Assembly: GCA_023014485.1 (NCBI GenBank)
Contig: JAJOZX010001729.1
Coordinates: forward strand, 744,001-808,000
DNA: 64,000 nucleotides
DNA from: Bathynomus jamesi
Lineage: Eukaryota; Arthropoda; Malacostraca; Isopoda; Cirolanidae
Reading direction: 5' to 3'
A program made the translations under genes and the position numbers. Below, in pieces: positions 34,001 to 45,072 of the stretch. Under the pieces are notes generated by a model. It had not been told where the DNA came from, did not search any database, and was given only the letters and a program-made list of their open reading frames with translations. The stretch's first letter is position 1, and every line of letters begins with the position of its first letter.

Positions 34001-35100
34001 TACTACTAAAATAAGTAGGCACTTTGAAATTAATTGTAGATTGTACTGCACATACACACAATATACAGCAGTACTTGCTGTAATTAGCATTTCACTATTA
34101 GCAAACATTTTTTAATTGCATATCAATAAGTACTGTACGTTATATAGCCTATCATGATGTGCTTGGGATTTTGAATATGCCATACTTTCCTCTCCCCAAT
34201 TGATAGTAAATGTTGAAACGAAGAGTTGAAAATAGTGCATTAGATATCCTCGCAGGCAGTATTTCTCAACCTGGGCATCGCGGGAAGTGCTCAGAAAGCG
34301 GGGATTCCTGTGCTTTGCAAAAACATCAGCCTACATGGAAAATCGAATTTTATTTTTGCAGGGAAATTAACAAAATGTGTAAAATCAGACACTACTTTTT
34401 GCGAGTGAAAAACACTTGTGATGTTAGATTTATAGTTTAAAATATTATTTTCTGTTGGTAATCATTATTTTAACTCTTAATCAATGTCTTTTAGTGATTT
34501 ATACCTGTGCCTGCCCGCTTTGCATTTGTTAATCTTATATTCGGTTGAATATAAGGACGGGAATGACAACTGCGAGATCTTGTCAGAGGAACATTCAATT
34601 AATTTGTGAGGTTGTGGTGCAAGTTCGGAAGACACTCCACCTCTTACCGAACCTTCCATCGTTACGTGGGAAGTAGTAGTAGTAGTAGTTCGGGAGCTGT
34701 CTTTGTGGTTGAGGAATTTGCGCGCTGTATCATTTAGGGAAAAATGGAAAGGGTGGGGGTCGCGATTTTTTCTTTTCAAATGGGGTCGCCAGCACAAAAA
34801 AAAGTTGAGAAACAATACTGTATGACCTAGGCCTAACATTAATTAATATAAAATTTTACAAGCATGCTTAAATAGTTTAGTTTAGTTTTTATATCACTGA
34901 GCAATTATCCATATTTTTGGTGTGAAATATAAGTTGAAAACAAATTAATGAAGCCTGTAGGTCTTGGTTTAAATAAAAGAAGTCTATTTTATATATTTTA
35001 AATAGGTTTTGTATGTTTTTGGAACACACCAAAAGTGATTTATTAAAACTATATTTATATTCATTTTCTATGTAAGCGGTTTTTCTGGTGGAAAAGTGAA
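34001..35100. other. No recognisable gene
   Basis: Short frames (34210-34440 +, 34477-34839 -) show no family features. A (GTA)n run lies near 34672-34689. Confidence 0.45.
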
Positions 35101-35104
35101 AAAA

Positions 35105-35215
35105 AAAAAAAAATTCACTGGTGAAATCCGAGTAACGACCCCATTGTAAGTCTAATGAGATACAACAAATTTGACCTTCATCAGAATGAACAATTTGGGC
35201 GGAAGCAAAGCAAGA
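35105..35215 (+). mobile_element. SINE-like fragment sharing a 3' domain with other SINEs
   Basis: TTGACCTTCATCAGAATGAA followed by CAATTTGGGCGGAAGC (about 35172-35207) also occurs, on the other strand, beside the tRNA-like head at 56630-56670. Upstream GGTGAAATCCGAGT could be a worn B-box. It is preceded by an A-run at 35098-35113. Confidence 0.5.
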
Positions 35216-35234
35216 TGTGCGTGTATATACTGTA

Positions 35235-35590
35235 CAGGGTGTCCCGTAAGTCTGGACCCATAGGGATTTATAATATATTTTTTTATTATGTTGCAGGTAA
35301 ACCATGTCACTGACTAGAGAGGAGAGAGTTCAAGTTTGTGGGGCCACTTGAAAGCCAGTGTACGAGGTCAAAATTCAGAACATTTTCCACCTTAAAGCAC
35401 GCATTGTGGAGGCGTGTCAAGAAATTTCTGCGACTGTGATTCAGAAAGTGCTGTCGCAGTGGAGATTGCGTCTTGAACTATGTGTGCGACACAACGGCGG
35501 ACACTTTGAACAGATTATGTAATAAATTTTTGGACTATTTTGTAATTTTATTAATTTTTCCCTATGGGTCCAGACTTACGGGACACCCTG
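35235..35590 (+). mobile_element. Mariner-type MITE, 356 bp
   Basis: Perfect long TIRs start CAGGGTGTCCCGTAAGTCTG (35235) and end with the complement at 35590; TA duplications are at 35233-35234 and 35591-35592. A plus-strand reading keeps the transposase's first residues (MSLTREERVQVCGA) and a C-terminal part (RIVEACQEISATVIQKV, then HNGGHFEQIM), with the entire catalytic core deleted. It is therefore an internal-deletion derivative of a Tc1/mariner element. Confidence 0.9.
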
Positions 35591-35847
35591 TACATTAATT
35601 CGCAAGGTAAATATAATCGAAGGGAATTTCCCCACATTTTCCTCGCATTGCTTCAAATAATCGTTTCATTCAGAATTAAATCGTAGTTCCATAAGGTGAA
35701 AGAATAAAATATAGCCTCCCTCACTTTTTACATTCCGTGAACATTTCCAACTTTAATAAAAGACTTAAGATGAAAATAGTGAGTTAAGTTTGGAATTATG
35801 AATTTAATGGGCTGCGCACAGATATTTGAGGGTTGTATATATATATA

Positions 35848-38789
35848 TTAGGGTGATGCAAAAGTGGGGGAGTAAAATTTTTTTGTTTCAAGTTTTTGAG
35901 ATACCCTCTCATTTGGTTTGATTTGGTGGAAAAATGATCCTGGGGAAATTTCTGGTCAAAATTCGAATATTTGGAGGTCGCGCCCGCCATTTGAAAATTT
36001 GCTGATTTCCATGACACCCAGGAGGTACAGCAAGCGTCACGTTACTTTTTTTTTTTGAGTGGAAGTTCCCCAGAAGGCCTATCATACCACCTTCCTCTTT
36101 TCCATTTGTTCATAAAACAGATACAATACAATAGATATTTACAATAGATACATAAAATGGATATACTCGTAAATTTTACTGTTGTGTCAAAGATACGAGA
36201 GTTTTCTTAGTTTTGTCCGGAAGCTTCTTCCGATAATTTGATACAACTTGCAGTAGATATTGCTTCTGTTGTTCATCATTGGTAATTAATTTGTTATAAT
36301 CTTCAATCAATTTCACTCCTCTTTCAGCAATATCATTAACAACTTTCATGTGATTCACTACGTTCTTTGCAACCTAATAACTCTCATCGAGAAGCCAATC
36401 TTCTACTGGTTTGCTCAAGAACGTTGAAGACAATCCGAGTATACTGAAGAAGGACTTTGTGTTAGCAGTTACAAAATCTTCAAGCTGCTTATTGTCAATA
36501 GTTTTGATGTCTATTTGTGTCTCCTTTGGAGGATCTGGCTCCGAAGATTTTGTAAGAGCCTCCTTCATTTTTCTTTTGGTGTCAAAGCTGATTTTATCAT
36601 CAAAGAAAGCCAATGCGATCAACTCTTCTGAGAGATACCACAAATGATTCTTGAATTTTTCTAAAGCAGCATTTGCTAGTTGTTCATTTGTGCTTTTGTA
36701 GCTGTGAAGATTCTTGAGAAGACTCAGATCATTTTGTGGAGCACTTGCTGCGCAGGGTGCTGAAAACCAATGCTTAATATAAATTGAAACAGAAAACCAA
36801 CAAATTTTTTTTAGATTTCTTTCTTCTATTGCTGTTATTTTGAACTGACTTTTGAACATAAAGATTTTCATCGAATAAATGACTTTCGCCATCCAACGGG
36901 CTCTATGATAAGCCCCAGGCTTCCTGAATTTTATTCCAGTCGTTGGAGTACCGCCAAGCAAGATGATTGTCAGTTCCAATAACTCTCTGTAATCGTCGCG
37001 AGGTTGATCTTCATTGATTTTCTTGCTGCAAAGTTGGTGATTTCCTCTTTTTCCTTTTGTGGATAATTTTCTAATTTATCGTATGAAGTTAGATTAATCT
37101 TATTCCAGTTTGCTTTGAATCTTTTGAATAACTGAATGTCAGGGCCTGATGAAGCCTGTAATGCAGGGGATACCACTGCTTCCAACATGATTTCAAGGAT
37201 ATGGTGTCGACAAGGACACCACAACAAATCTTTCTCCATTTTCTGTTCAATTAGGACACAAGCTCCATTTTTACGACCTGTGTTCGATGCAGTTGTATCG
37301 AAACACATGCCTTTTACCTTATCTATTAGATTCCAATCAATGATCGCCTGATGTACTGCATTTGCAGTATCCTTTCCTGTGCCATGATCTATTTTTGGCA
37401 CTCCAAGCAGTTGATCTTCTCCACTGCCAGAGATTAGGACCGGCAACCGATCAACAACCTCATTCCCAGTAATGTCTTCGAGGAGTTTGCCATCCCAATG
37501 AACAATCAAGGGTTTGTCAGCTTGAAATTCTTCTTTCAAGTTTTCACTGAACTTTTCTTGATTTCTGTCTTGCCCTGCGAATCGATGAGTAGCTAACATT
37601 GTAATTCTCTGGATCTTTTCCAACATTTGCGATCGTTGGAATAATTATTAAAGAGGCTGATCGGTCGCTGATCTTAGCGACATCCAATGAGGAAAGCAGA
37701 TTTTCATTCATAATCTTGAATTTTTTTCTTGGAAGGCCTCTCTTGGATGTTGAGGGCTGTTCCAGATGTACTACTTCTTCCGTAGATGCAGGTGAATCAC
37801 TGCAGGAACTGCTGCTGCTTGCAAGAACAACTGTTTCATCAAATGCACTTGATTCACGTAACCTTTTCTTATCCATTTTTTCATGTCTCTTCGCAGCTTC
37901 CTTTCGACGTTTTTCTTCATCCTTATCAACTGCCATCATTTTCAACTGCCATCATTTTACCCTTTTGACCTTCCCTTTGTAGCCGTAGAAACTCTCTATC
38001 TTCTTCGATAGTTATTAACTCGTTAGCATTTGCATGCGCAATATCAAAGAGTCCATCCAATTTTTCTTTCCATGTATTCTCTTTCTCTATTGAAAACTTC
38101 GATTTTTTTCCTTTGCTCTTCTTCAGCCCTTGCCACTCATCATACAGTTTATTTAATTTCTTCACAACATTACATTTCTGGGTTGTTGGTATTCCTGCTC
38201 TCTGCCACACTTCCAATACATCATTAACGGTTGAAGTTAATGCTTCTCTGACGGTTTCATTCTTGACATGTTTATAATTCATGAATAAGGAAATTACTTC
38301 TTTCTTTGATGGAAGCTTACTTTGATTCAATTTATCTATTTGTTGACCGATCAACCAGATATCTGTTGAGCTTCTTGATCTCATTTTCGTCACAATTAAG
38401 ATACAGGAAATAGAAGAGAAATTGAGGCGGAGAGACTCACTGATATAGCACCTCTCCCGGACACTGCCACAAGCACACTGCGATACCGATTTCATTGAAC
38501 GCTGTTTGCTCATATACGCATCACCTACCACTCTGCCTGCAGCAAACCTGCACAAAACCTGCAACCTGCAACAAACCTGCAACAAACCTGCAACAAAAAT
38601 AAGAACAAATTCAAAAAATTTGATTTTACTCTAATTTTTTGTAATTTTCAAATTTTCAATTGGCGGGCGCGACCTCTGGATGTTATTTGTTTGACCTGGA
38701 ATTTCTCACAGGGTGTTTTTGTGACAAATTGGAACAAATGGGGGTATCCCTAAAAATCCACGATGGTCATGATTTGTGCATCACCCTAA
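35848..38789 (-). mobile_element. hAT-like DNA transposon of unresolved group (2.9 kb)
   Basis: Short inverted ends TTAGGGTGATGCA (35848) and its complement TGCATCACCCTAA (38789) lie in (TA)n, so the duplication cannot be read with certainty. The inside is filled by one protein reading leftward from 38384 to 36176 across several frameshifts. Element length and layout look complete. Confidence 0.75.
36176..38384 (-). pseudogene. Putative transposase, hAT-like, broken by frameshifts
   Basis: The natural start is MRSRSSTDIWLIGQQIDKL at 38384. The first part is Lys-rich (KKLNKLYDEWQGLKKSKGKK). A 16-bp tandem duplication of AAAATGATGGCAGTTG (near 37931-37963) shifts the frame, then comes an acidic/Ser-rich linker. 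The next part has IVHWDGKLL, MCFDTTASNTGRKNGACVLI and CPCRHHILEIML, and after another shift DDYRELLELTIILLGG and AYHRARWMAKVIYSMKI. An Asp followed by TTASNTG, a C-x-C-x-HH block and a late RW motif are reminiscent of hAT transposases, but the protein is not a standard hAT. The C-terminus is at 36358-36176. I cannot name the superfamily with certainty. Confidence 0.65.
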
Positions 38790-38791
38790 AT

Positions 38792-38822
<31 letters not shown>

Positions 38823-39006
38823 GTATATATATATGTATGTATATATATATGTATGTATATATATATGTATGTATATATATATATGTATGTATATATATAT
38901 ATGTATGTATATATATATATATGTATGTATATATATATATGTATGTATATATAATATGTATGTATATATATATGTATGTATATATATATGTGTATATATA
39001 TATATA
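38790..39006. repeat. (TA)n/(TATG)n microsatellite
   Basis: About 215 bp of TATATATG-type repeat separates the hAT-like element from DD41D copy 2. Confidence 0.96.
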
Positions 39007-40377
39007 CAGGGTGGGCGGAAAGTAGCTCCCTATTTTGGATTGGTAAAAAAATACGTATATTATCCATTTATTTCGGAAGAAATAATATGAAAAGGTAGGC
39101 ATACATGGTAGGTTTTCTCTAAAATTCAATGTGGGCTCCAACTCTTTCCACCAGCTTCTGGAGCCGCCCAGGAATGGCGTCCACTGACTTTAGCAGGAAC
39201 TCCGGCGGGATGGAGGACATGACTTCCCGAATTCGGTCCTCCAGTTCTTCCAATGTCCTCGGTTTGGTGCGGTAGACTTCTTTACCCACCCCCAAAGAAA
39301 GAAGTCGCACGGTGTCAAGTCAGGGCTCCTGGCTGGCCATTGATGTGGACCACGACGACCCATCCAACGCCCAGGGAAGTGGGCATCCAGCCACTCACGG
39401 ACAACAAGAGCGAAGTGCGGAGGGGCGCCATCTTGCATAAATATCAGATCGTCGATGTTCTCCCATGTGCTGACAACCGCCAGACCTCGTTTCGCAACAT
39501 AGCAAGGTACCGCTCAGCATTCATGGTGTTGCGCAGAAGGAACGGGCCCACAACCTGATCTGAGGTCATACCACACCACACCGTTACACTGAACCGATTC
39601 TGCCGTTTTTCAGCGGTAACCATGGGATCCTCTCCTGCCCAGTAGTGGCAATTGTGGCGGTTGACAAAGCCTCCGACGTGGAACACCGCCTCGTCGCTCC
39701 AGAGGATGTTGCGGAAGAGATGGGGCCAGTCTTCATTCCAAGCCAGCATGATTTCCCCGAACTCCATGCGAATGTCGCAGTCCTCGTCCGAGAGAGATTG
39801 GCAGTAATGCGGCTTCCACGCACGCCAGTTCAGCTCCTCCTTCAGCACAGTTCGCACTGAGTAGCGGGAGAGTCCACTTTCCCGAGCTGCCTGGCGAGTT
39901 GAGTTTCGTGGACTCCGTGCGAACATTTCCTGAACTGCCTGCACCGTCTCCTGGGCCCTGGATGTCGAAGGGCGACCACATCTTCGAACATCTGCCACAG
40001 ACCCCGTGGTCATGAGCTTCGAGTGGCAGTTCTTGATTGTTTTCGGGTCCACTTGGGCACGTGGTCCGTGAATGGCCCGCCACCATCTTTGAACTCGAAC
40101 GACAGATTGCCAAACTTCGTACCGTGCCGCCAACTGGGCACGCTCCTGCAGTGTTAAACGCTCAGCCATGTTACCCTTCAATCTGAAATGAAAAAAAAAA
40201 TGAACGTTACAATTGTACCACTTTAGAGAACACAAAGAGAACACTTTAGAGAAAAAAAGATTACCGTTACAATTGTACCACTTTAGAGAACACACCATAA
40301 CAATATAACAATACAATCACAATTTATACATAATTTATATGTAATTTAAATTAGGGAGCTACTTTCCGCCCACCCTG
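39007..40377 (-). mobile_element. DD41D mariner-type element, copy 2 (1371 bp)
   Basis: Both ends are intact: CAGGGTGGGCGGAAAGTAGC at 39007 and ...CCGCCCACCCTG at 40377, with TA on each side. By eye it is nearly identical to copy 1 (2876-4244), implying recent movement. Confidence 0.94.
39119..40169 (-). pseudogene. DD41D transposase, copy 2, two frameshifts
   Basis: This is the same protein as copy 1, starting MAERLTLQERAQL at 40169. Relative to copy 1 it has lost one G in the ACAACCGGCCAGAC context (near 39479) and four bases in GACTTCTTCCTTTACCC (near 39280). These split the frame before the second Asp and after the third. First Asp block LWSDEAVF, MQDGAPPH and SPDLTPCDFF all remain visible. 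It cannot make a full enzyme. Confidence 0.9.
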
Positions 40378-40382
40378 TATAT

Positions 40383-40441
<59 letters not shown>
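40378..40441. repeat. (TA)n microsatellite
   Basis: An AT dinucleotide tract of about 60 bp joins DD41D copy 2 to the DD34D mariner. Confidence 0.96.
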
Positions 40442-40444
<3 letters not shown>

Positions 40445-40445
<1 letters not shown>

Positions 40446-41776
40446 ATTGTATACAAAGTTTTCTCCGATAAATAAAATTTATTCATTAAAACCAAACATA
40501 ATTAACCTTCAGTGGTAGAAAGATGTTCAAAGTAATCGCCTTTATTTGCAATACATTTTTGCCATCTTCCTGGCAATTTCCTGATGCCATGTGCAAAGAA
40601 TGTCCGTGGTTTAGCGGTAATCCAGGCATCTAGAACAGCGTGAATTTCTTCCGCAGATGAGAACTTCCTACCACGAATTGAAGATTTAAGTTGGGAGAAA
40701 AGGTAAAAATCAGACGGTGCGAGGTCTGGTGAATATGGGGGATGTGGCAATACTGTAAAACCGAGATCGCGCAGTTTCTGAACAGTTTTAGCAGCTGTAT
40801 GAGGCTTCGCGTTATCATGGAGGTAGTGAAGATGGTGGTATCCTCCATTAACTAGTCGCCGACGTTTTTGCTGAATTGCTACCTTCAAGCGATCTAAATG
40901 CTGACAGTAAATATCAGCATTTATTGTTTGTCCACGTGGCAATACCTCCAAAAGGAGAACACCCTTGCAGTCCCAGTATACCGAGAGCAGATGTTTACGA
41001 ATGGTCAACGTCCGTTGAACTTCCACATTTGGGATATCACCATCTCCTCTCCAACTCATATGGTGATAGCTGCCATCATTGTCCCAATAGATCCAAACTT
41101 CGTCCATTGTAATTAATTGTCCCAAGAAATCATTTGCAGCATATTTCTCCAACAACTCTAAACATATTCGTTCACGGTTTGCCTTTTGTTCAACAGTTAA
41201 ATAATGTGGAATCCATCGATTAGATAAATAACGTTTCCCCATCTGAATAAGATGCTGCTGAATTGTTCTGTGACAAACTCCCAGTTCTAATGCAATACTC
41301 CTAGTCGTAGCATACTTCTCTGTATCCAGAAAGTTTTGTATACCTGTGTTCAAATCCAGTGATGGTCGACCACAACGTGGTTTATCATCGACATTGAAAT
41401 TGTTTTCCTTGAACTGAGCCACCCACCGACGATATGTACGTTCATTTGTTGTTTCAGCACCAAGTGTCGAATTTATCTCTGCTGCTATGATTGCAGGTGA
41501 CATTCCACGTTTCCAGAAGAAATAAATCAGCTTACGTACGTCTCTTCGTTCAAATTCCATGCTTAAAAATAAGCAATAAATGAATGAAGAGAAAATGATG
41601 ATGGCTGACGGTTGGGTAGGCTAGGCGCTATGTAGCGCCTACCCTACGCATAGCCTACGCATAGTGTTCGAAGCACGAGAATTATATATTAAATAAATCA
41701 ACCGAATTTCAGTAGCCATAGACCTCATAATTACAAGAATATCAGCGTTTATTCATCGGACAAAACTTTGTATACA

Positions 41777-41779
<3 letters not shown>
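40445..41779 (-). mobile_element. Mariner element (DD34D), apparently intact
   Basis: Inverted ends GATTGTATACAAAGTTTT (40445) and the complement ending at 41779 continue inward as CTCCGATAAATAAA against GTCCGATGAATAAA. The flanks are (TA)n on both sides, so the TA duplication cannot be separated from the repeat. It contains one complete transposase gene. Confidence 0.9.
40502..41560 (-). CDS. Mariner transposase, DD34D (352 aa, intact)
   Basis: The ATG at 41560 gives MEFERRDVRKLIYFFWKRG. Two helix-turn-helix modules occupy about residues 1-110, with GRPS at 64-67. The catalytic triad is D153 (ITMDEVWIYWD), D249 (LHDNAKPHTA) and D284 (YSPDLAPSDFYLF). Exactly 34 residues lie between the last two, the classical mariner spacing. 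The mariner marks WIPHYL and YSPDLAP are both present. The length is typical (about 345-355) and there are no stops or shifts. It resembles the transposase part of SETMAR. It would excise and insert at TA dinucleotides. Confidence 0.93.
   Translation of the reverse strand: MEFERRDVRKLIYFFWKRGMSPAIIAAEINSTLGAETTNERTYRRWVAQFKENNFNVDDKPRCGRPSLDLNTGIQNFLDTEKYATTRSIALELGVCHRTIQQHLIQMGKRYLSNRWIPHYLTVEQKANRERICLELLEKYAANDFLGQLITMDEVWIYWDNDGSYHHMSWRGDGDIPNVEVQRTLTIRKHLLSVYWDCKGVLLLEVLPRGQTINADIYCQHLDRLKVAIQQKRRRLVNGGYHHLHYLHDNAKPHTAAKTVQKLRDLGFTVLPHPPYSPDLAPSDFYLFSQLKSSIRGRKFSSAEEIHAVLDAWITAKPRTFFAHGIRKLPGRWQKCIANKGDYFEHLSTTEG

Positions 41780-41813
<34 letters not shown>
41780..41813. repeat. (TA)n microsatellite
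   Basis: The right flank of the DD34D mariner; an AT tract. Confidence 0.95.
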
Positions 41814-41814
<1 letters not shown>

Positions 41815-42799
41815 CAGTAAACTTGTCAGATGAATTAATGTACGGTAGGCCTTTCGGTGGTGGTGCTTTCTTAAGGAAAAATGTCAAAACGTTAGGCATT
41901 GAATTACAAGTGAACAATGATTGCATATTAATTGTAAATTGCTATTTACCATATAACAATGGCAGTAATCTAAATGAATGCATTGATTTGTTGTAAAAAA
42001 TTAAGTCATTATCAGATAACCCCAAATATTCTCCCTGTATAATAATGGGGGACTTTAACGCGCGTGTGAACTCGGAATTCTTTGTAGAATTGGGTAACAT
42101 GTGCGAGTCGGCCAATTTAAGTATGTGATGTAGATGTATTAGGGGTAGCCAGTGGTAATTTTACGTACGTTAGTGATATGAGTGGTACCACCAGGTGGAT
42201 TGATCATTGTCTCACTAGTAATAATCTAAAGGATCGAATTGTTAGAGTTCATATTTTGCATGATTTCCTTCTTTCTGATCATAGACCATTAGAAATATTA
42301 ATTAACTTTACCAATTTACGCTCAACACGACTTAACAAGAACTCAATAGGTAAGAATAATCGCGTCGATTGGTCCAATGTTAATATGCAACAGAGAATAG
42401 AATACAAAGACAGAACAAGTCACCTCTTTAATAATTTAGAAATTTTGCATCTTGCCTGTAGTAATCCTTGCTCAAATGATTCTCACTGTAAACTCAGATA
42501 GGTATTATAGTAAGATAGTATCCCTGTTAAGAAAAGCAGGAAGTCCCCTGATTAAATCTTACAACGTTCATACTAAGATTATTTCTGGATGGAATGATTT
42601 TATTGCCCCCCTGAAGAGGGAATCGAAAGACGCCTACGATTTGTGGTGCTTTCATGGTAGACTCCGATCAGGACCAGTATACATGAATATGTGTAGGAGT
42701 AGGGGTCAGTATAAGGCACGTATGTACTTAAAGAAATAATATCTAAATACATTGAGAGTAATTCAACTATTTATAGCTGTTTCCTAGATGGTGACCGGA
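41815..42799 (+). pseudogene. Non-LTR endonuclease fragment (5' half of a split element)
   Basis: The plus-strand reading gives ELMYGRPFGGGAFLRKNVK, CILIVNCYLPYNNG, CIIMGDFNARVN (catalytic endonuclease block), RWIDHCLTSNNL and LLSDHRPLEI. It is followed at 42452-42739 by AGSPLIKSYNVHTKIISGWN and DAYDLWCFHGRLRSGPVYMN. Stops at about 41995 and 42127 and a frameshift near 42480 interrupt it. The RT half lies at 45073-45910 beyond a MULE. Part of the linker and early RT is missing. Confidence 0.7.
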
Positions 42800-43099
42800 A
42801 AATTCGCCGCAAGAAAAAAAATTAAAACTGTTCATCATAATTTTGTACTTCTTAGGGTTACACTCACTAAAATGGTGGATTTTAAATGTGTTTATTAAAA
42901 CTATATTAAATTATTAAATGTGTGTGTTAAAAATCAATAAAATCATATTAAAAGTGATGGAGGTTCATTGCAACGGCTCTCAAACAATGGAGTTTATTTT
43001 CTGAATTGTAGTTCCTTATTTGTTGCTGTTTTTCCCCCGCTCCCCCTTAGAAGAACCATTACGCTCAACTTGTATTTTCTTTTTGTTTGCCAAGCTTTC

Positions 43100-44660
43100 T
43101 TTTTTCAATATTGATATTAGTTTCCAGATATTTGGATGCATATTAGTGACAGAACTTTGAAGGGAACTGCGAAACCCTTATACGCTGTTATTTGTTCAAG
43201 GCATTTCGTTCTCTGTTCTTTCATTGACGTTCCACGTTTCAATTGGAAATGTAGGTACCAATCTGCATCGCCGATTGCCTCGACCCCTTTCCCTTCCGAT
43301 ATTGTGGGTTTCACAATAAGAAACCAATTCTTGGGGCAAATCCTCATCATCACTGCATAGGCGTATGAGGCGGAGGGTCTTGGGGGCGGCAGCGTCCACT
43401 CCCCCCCAGGACTAGGGAATTGGGCATTTTCAGGGCAGATTTTTCCTGACATTCCTTTTTGTTTGTTTACTTCTTGAGGTGAATTAATTACTTGCTACTA
43501 TACTTGGTTAATAATTAAAAAGTAAGTTGAGGACTTACTGATTCTATATCAACTGCAATGCCGTAGTTTTGCTTGTCATTTAGAAATGTTGTAGCAAAAT
43601 TTTCACTTTTGTAAATTGTAATGTTTTTTATGCTACACACAGTGCTTATGCAGAAATGAAGGCGCCCTGAAAATTTTTAGGGCAAATTTTTTCCGCCCCC
43701 CTCCCGCCAGTAAAGTGCCATCCCATACGCCTATGATCATCACTGAGTTCAAGAAACCTTTCCACCACGTCTTGAATAGGAAGAAATGCCAGTGCTGTGA
43801 AGCTTTTTATCTTTGTTAAATTCATTATCTTCATGATATTTCTATTTTAATCTAATTTCGATTAGTTTGCGATAAATATTGTTAGCCAAATGAAATAAGC
43901 AACATGTTGTAGCATTCGGAAACATAAAAGAGAAACTGTTCATACTTGCTTCCTCAGGCAACCATCAGGCAACCATCAGGCAACCATCAGTTTTCTTAGG
44001 CAACAGAGCAAATAATCGAGGAATGCTAACGCTTCTTGTTACTATATGCAATGTATAAAGTTGAAAGTATATATCTGGACTATACTTGAATGTGCCATCA
44101 CACGCCCAATGTTTATAAATCAAATCATCGAAACCTCCTTTCGGTTGCAAACACTAAAAATCTATTATTATTTTCTCTACTGTCTTAATATAGTAAAAAT
44201 TTTTCTCCGTTATCAAGAAATTGATAGGCTTCAGGAATTGAGTATCCAGTTCTTTTTTGAGGGATAGGAGTAGCTTTCTTAGCCTTTTGGTGCGAGCCTC
44301 TGTTTCGTGCCAAGGCTGATGTTGAGGGCATGAAGGCTTAAGATTCATCGTCTAAGCCTGTTACTGCCTCAGAAATGAGAGTTTGTTGATGATAATTGCG
44401 ACGACGACGATAATGCAGATGACTTAAGCATTGGTAAAGATTGATGAACTTGGTTTTGCTGCATTTGAGCTATGACAATGCTCACCAATGGATTTGCAAA
44501 TCGATGGTGCCTCATCCTGTGAACTCAGAGTGTATACTCTTGCTTCGCAGTTACTCATTTCACACTTCCAGTAAATTTTACTTCCGTCATTGTTTTTTCT
44601 TGAAAAAAATAGCCTTTTCACTGTTGAGGTTTGTTTGTTTATTAATAAAAAACCGTACAA
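43100..44660 (-). pseudogene. FLYWCH/MULE transposase, degenerate and interrupted
   Basis: At 44660-44424 a FLYWCH-type zinc finger reads FFSRKNNDGSKIYWKCEMSN, CEARVYTL and GEHCHSS. At 44150-43965 the MULE catalytic region reads WACDGTFKYSPDIYFQLYTL then FALLPKKT, where the first Asp lies in ACDGTF. The C-terminal part reads LAFLPIQDVVERFLELSDD (43834 onward). It resumes beyond the MITE at about 43345 with EDLPQELVSYCETHNIGRER, PTFPIETWNVNERT and SSLQSSVTNMHPNIWKLI. Frameshifts elsewhere make it non-functional. Confidence 0.75.
43355..43735. mobile_element. MITE nested in the MULE gene, 10-bp TSD (381 bp)
   Basis: Inverted ends CATAGGCGTATG (43355) and CATACGCCTATG (43735) are flanked by a perfect 10-bp repeat ATCATCACTG (43345-43354 and 43736-43745). 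Removing it joins two parts of the MULE C-terminus. A TSD of 9-11 bp suggests Mutator-type mobilisation. It has no coding content and is GC-richer than its host. Confidence 0.85.
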
Positions 44661-45072
44661 TAACGAAAATAAGAAAAATAAAACTAAAAAAAATTAAAAG
44701 TTCCCCAAGTCTATCGTTAAAGATGCATGAATTTTAACAAGTCTACATTAAACAAATGTTGAATTAAAATTAAACATTTAAAATTGAAGCATCACATCTT
44801 ACAAAGTTAGGAAGAAAATAAAATAATAAATTTTAAAATAAAATAAAAAATTAAAATTGACATTAAGCTTAAAGCAGAATTTCAAAAATCAATTAACTTA
44901 CCAGACGAAGGAAAATTTGAGGCACCAATAACTAGGTGTAATTAAAATATGTAACATAATGTTGGTTGTTGTGGATTATAAAATGGAATGGTACAACCTA
45001 CTAATCTTGTTTGTTGGTTAAATTTTTTTGTTTGTATATAAAGTTTTAATTTTTTTTTCTTGCGGCGAATTT

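Larger units (their letters stand above)
42800..45072 (-). mobile_element. MULE (Phantom-like) element with FLYWCH protein
   Basis: TIRs AAATTCGCCGCAAGAAAAAA (42800) and the complement ending at 45072 enclose a minus-strand transposase pseudogene and a nested MITE (43355-43735). No matching target duplication was found, and the flanking RT is not cleanly restored, so a deletion at the insertion point is likely. Confidence 0.78.

Noticed and set aside
38660..39141. Tyr/Ile-rich frames between the hAT-like element and DD41D copy 2
   Set aside because: They are translations of the (TA)n/(TATG)n microsatellite.
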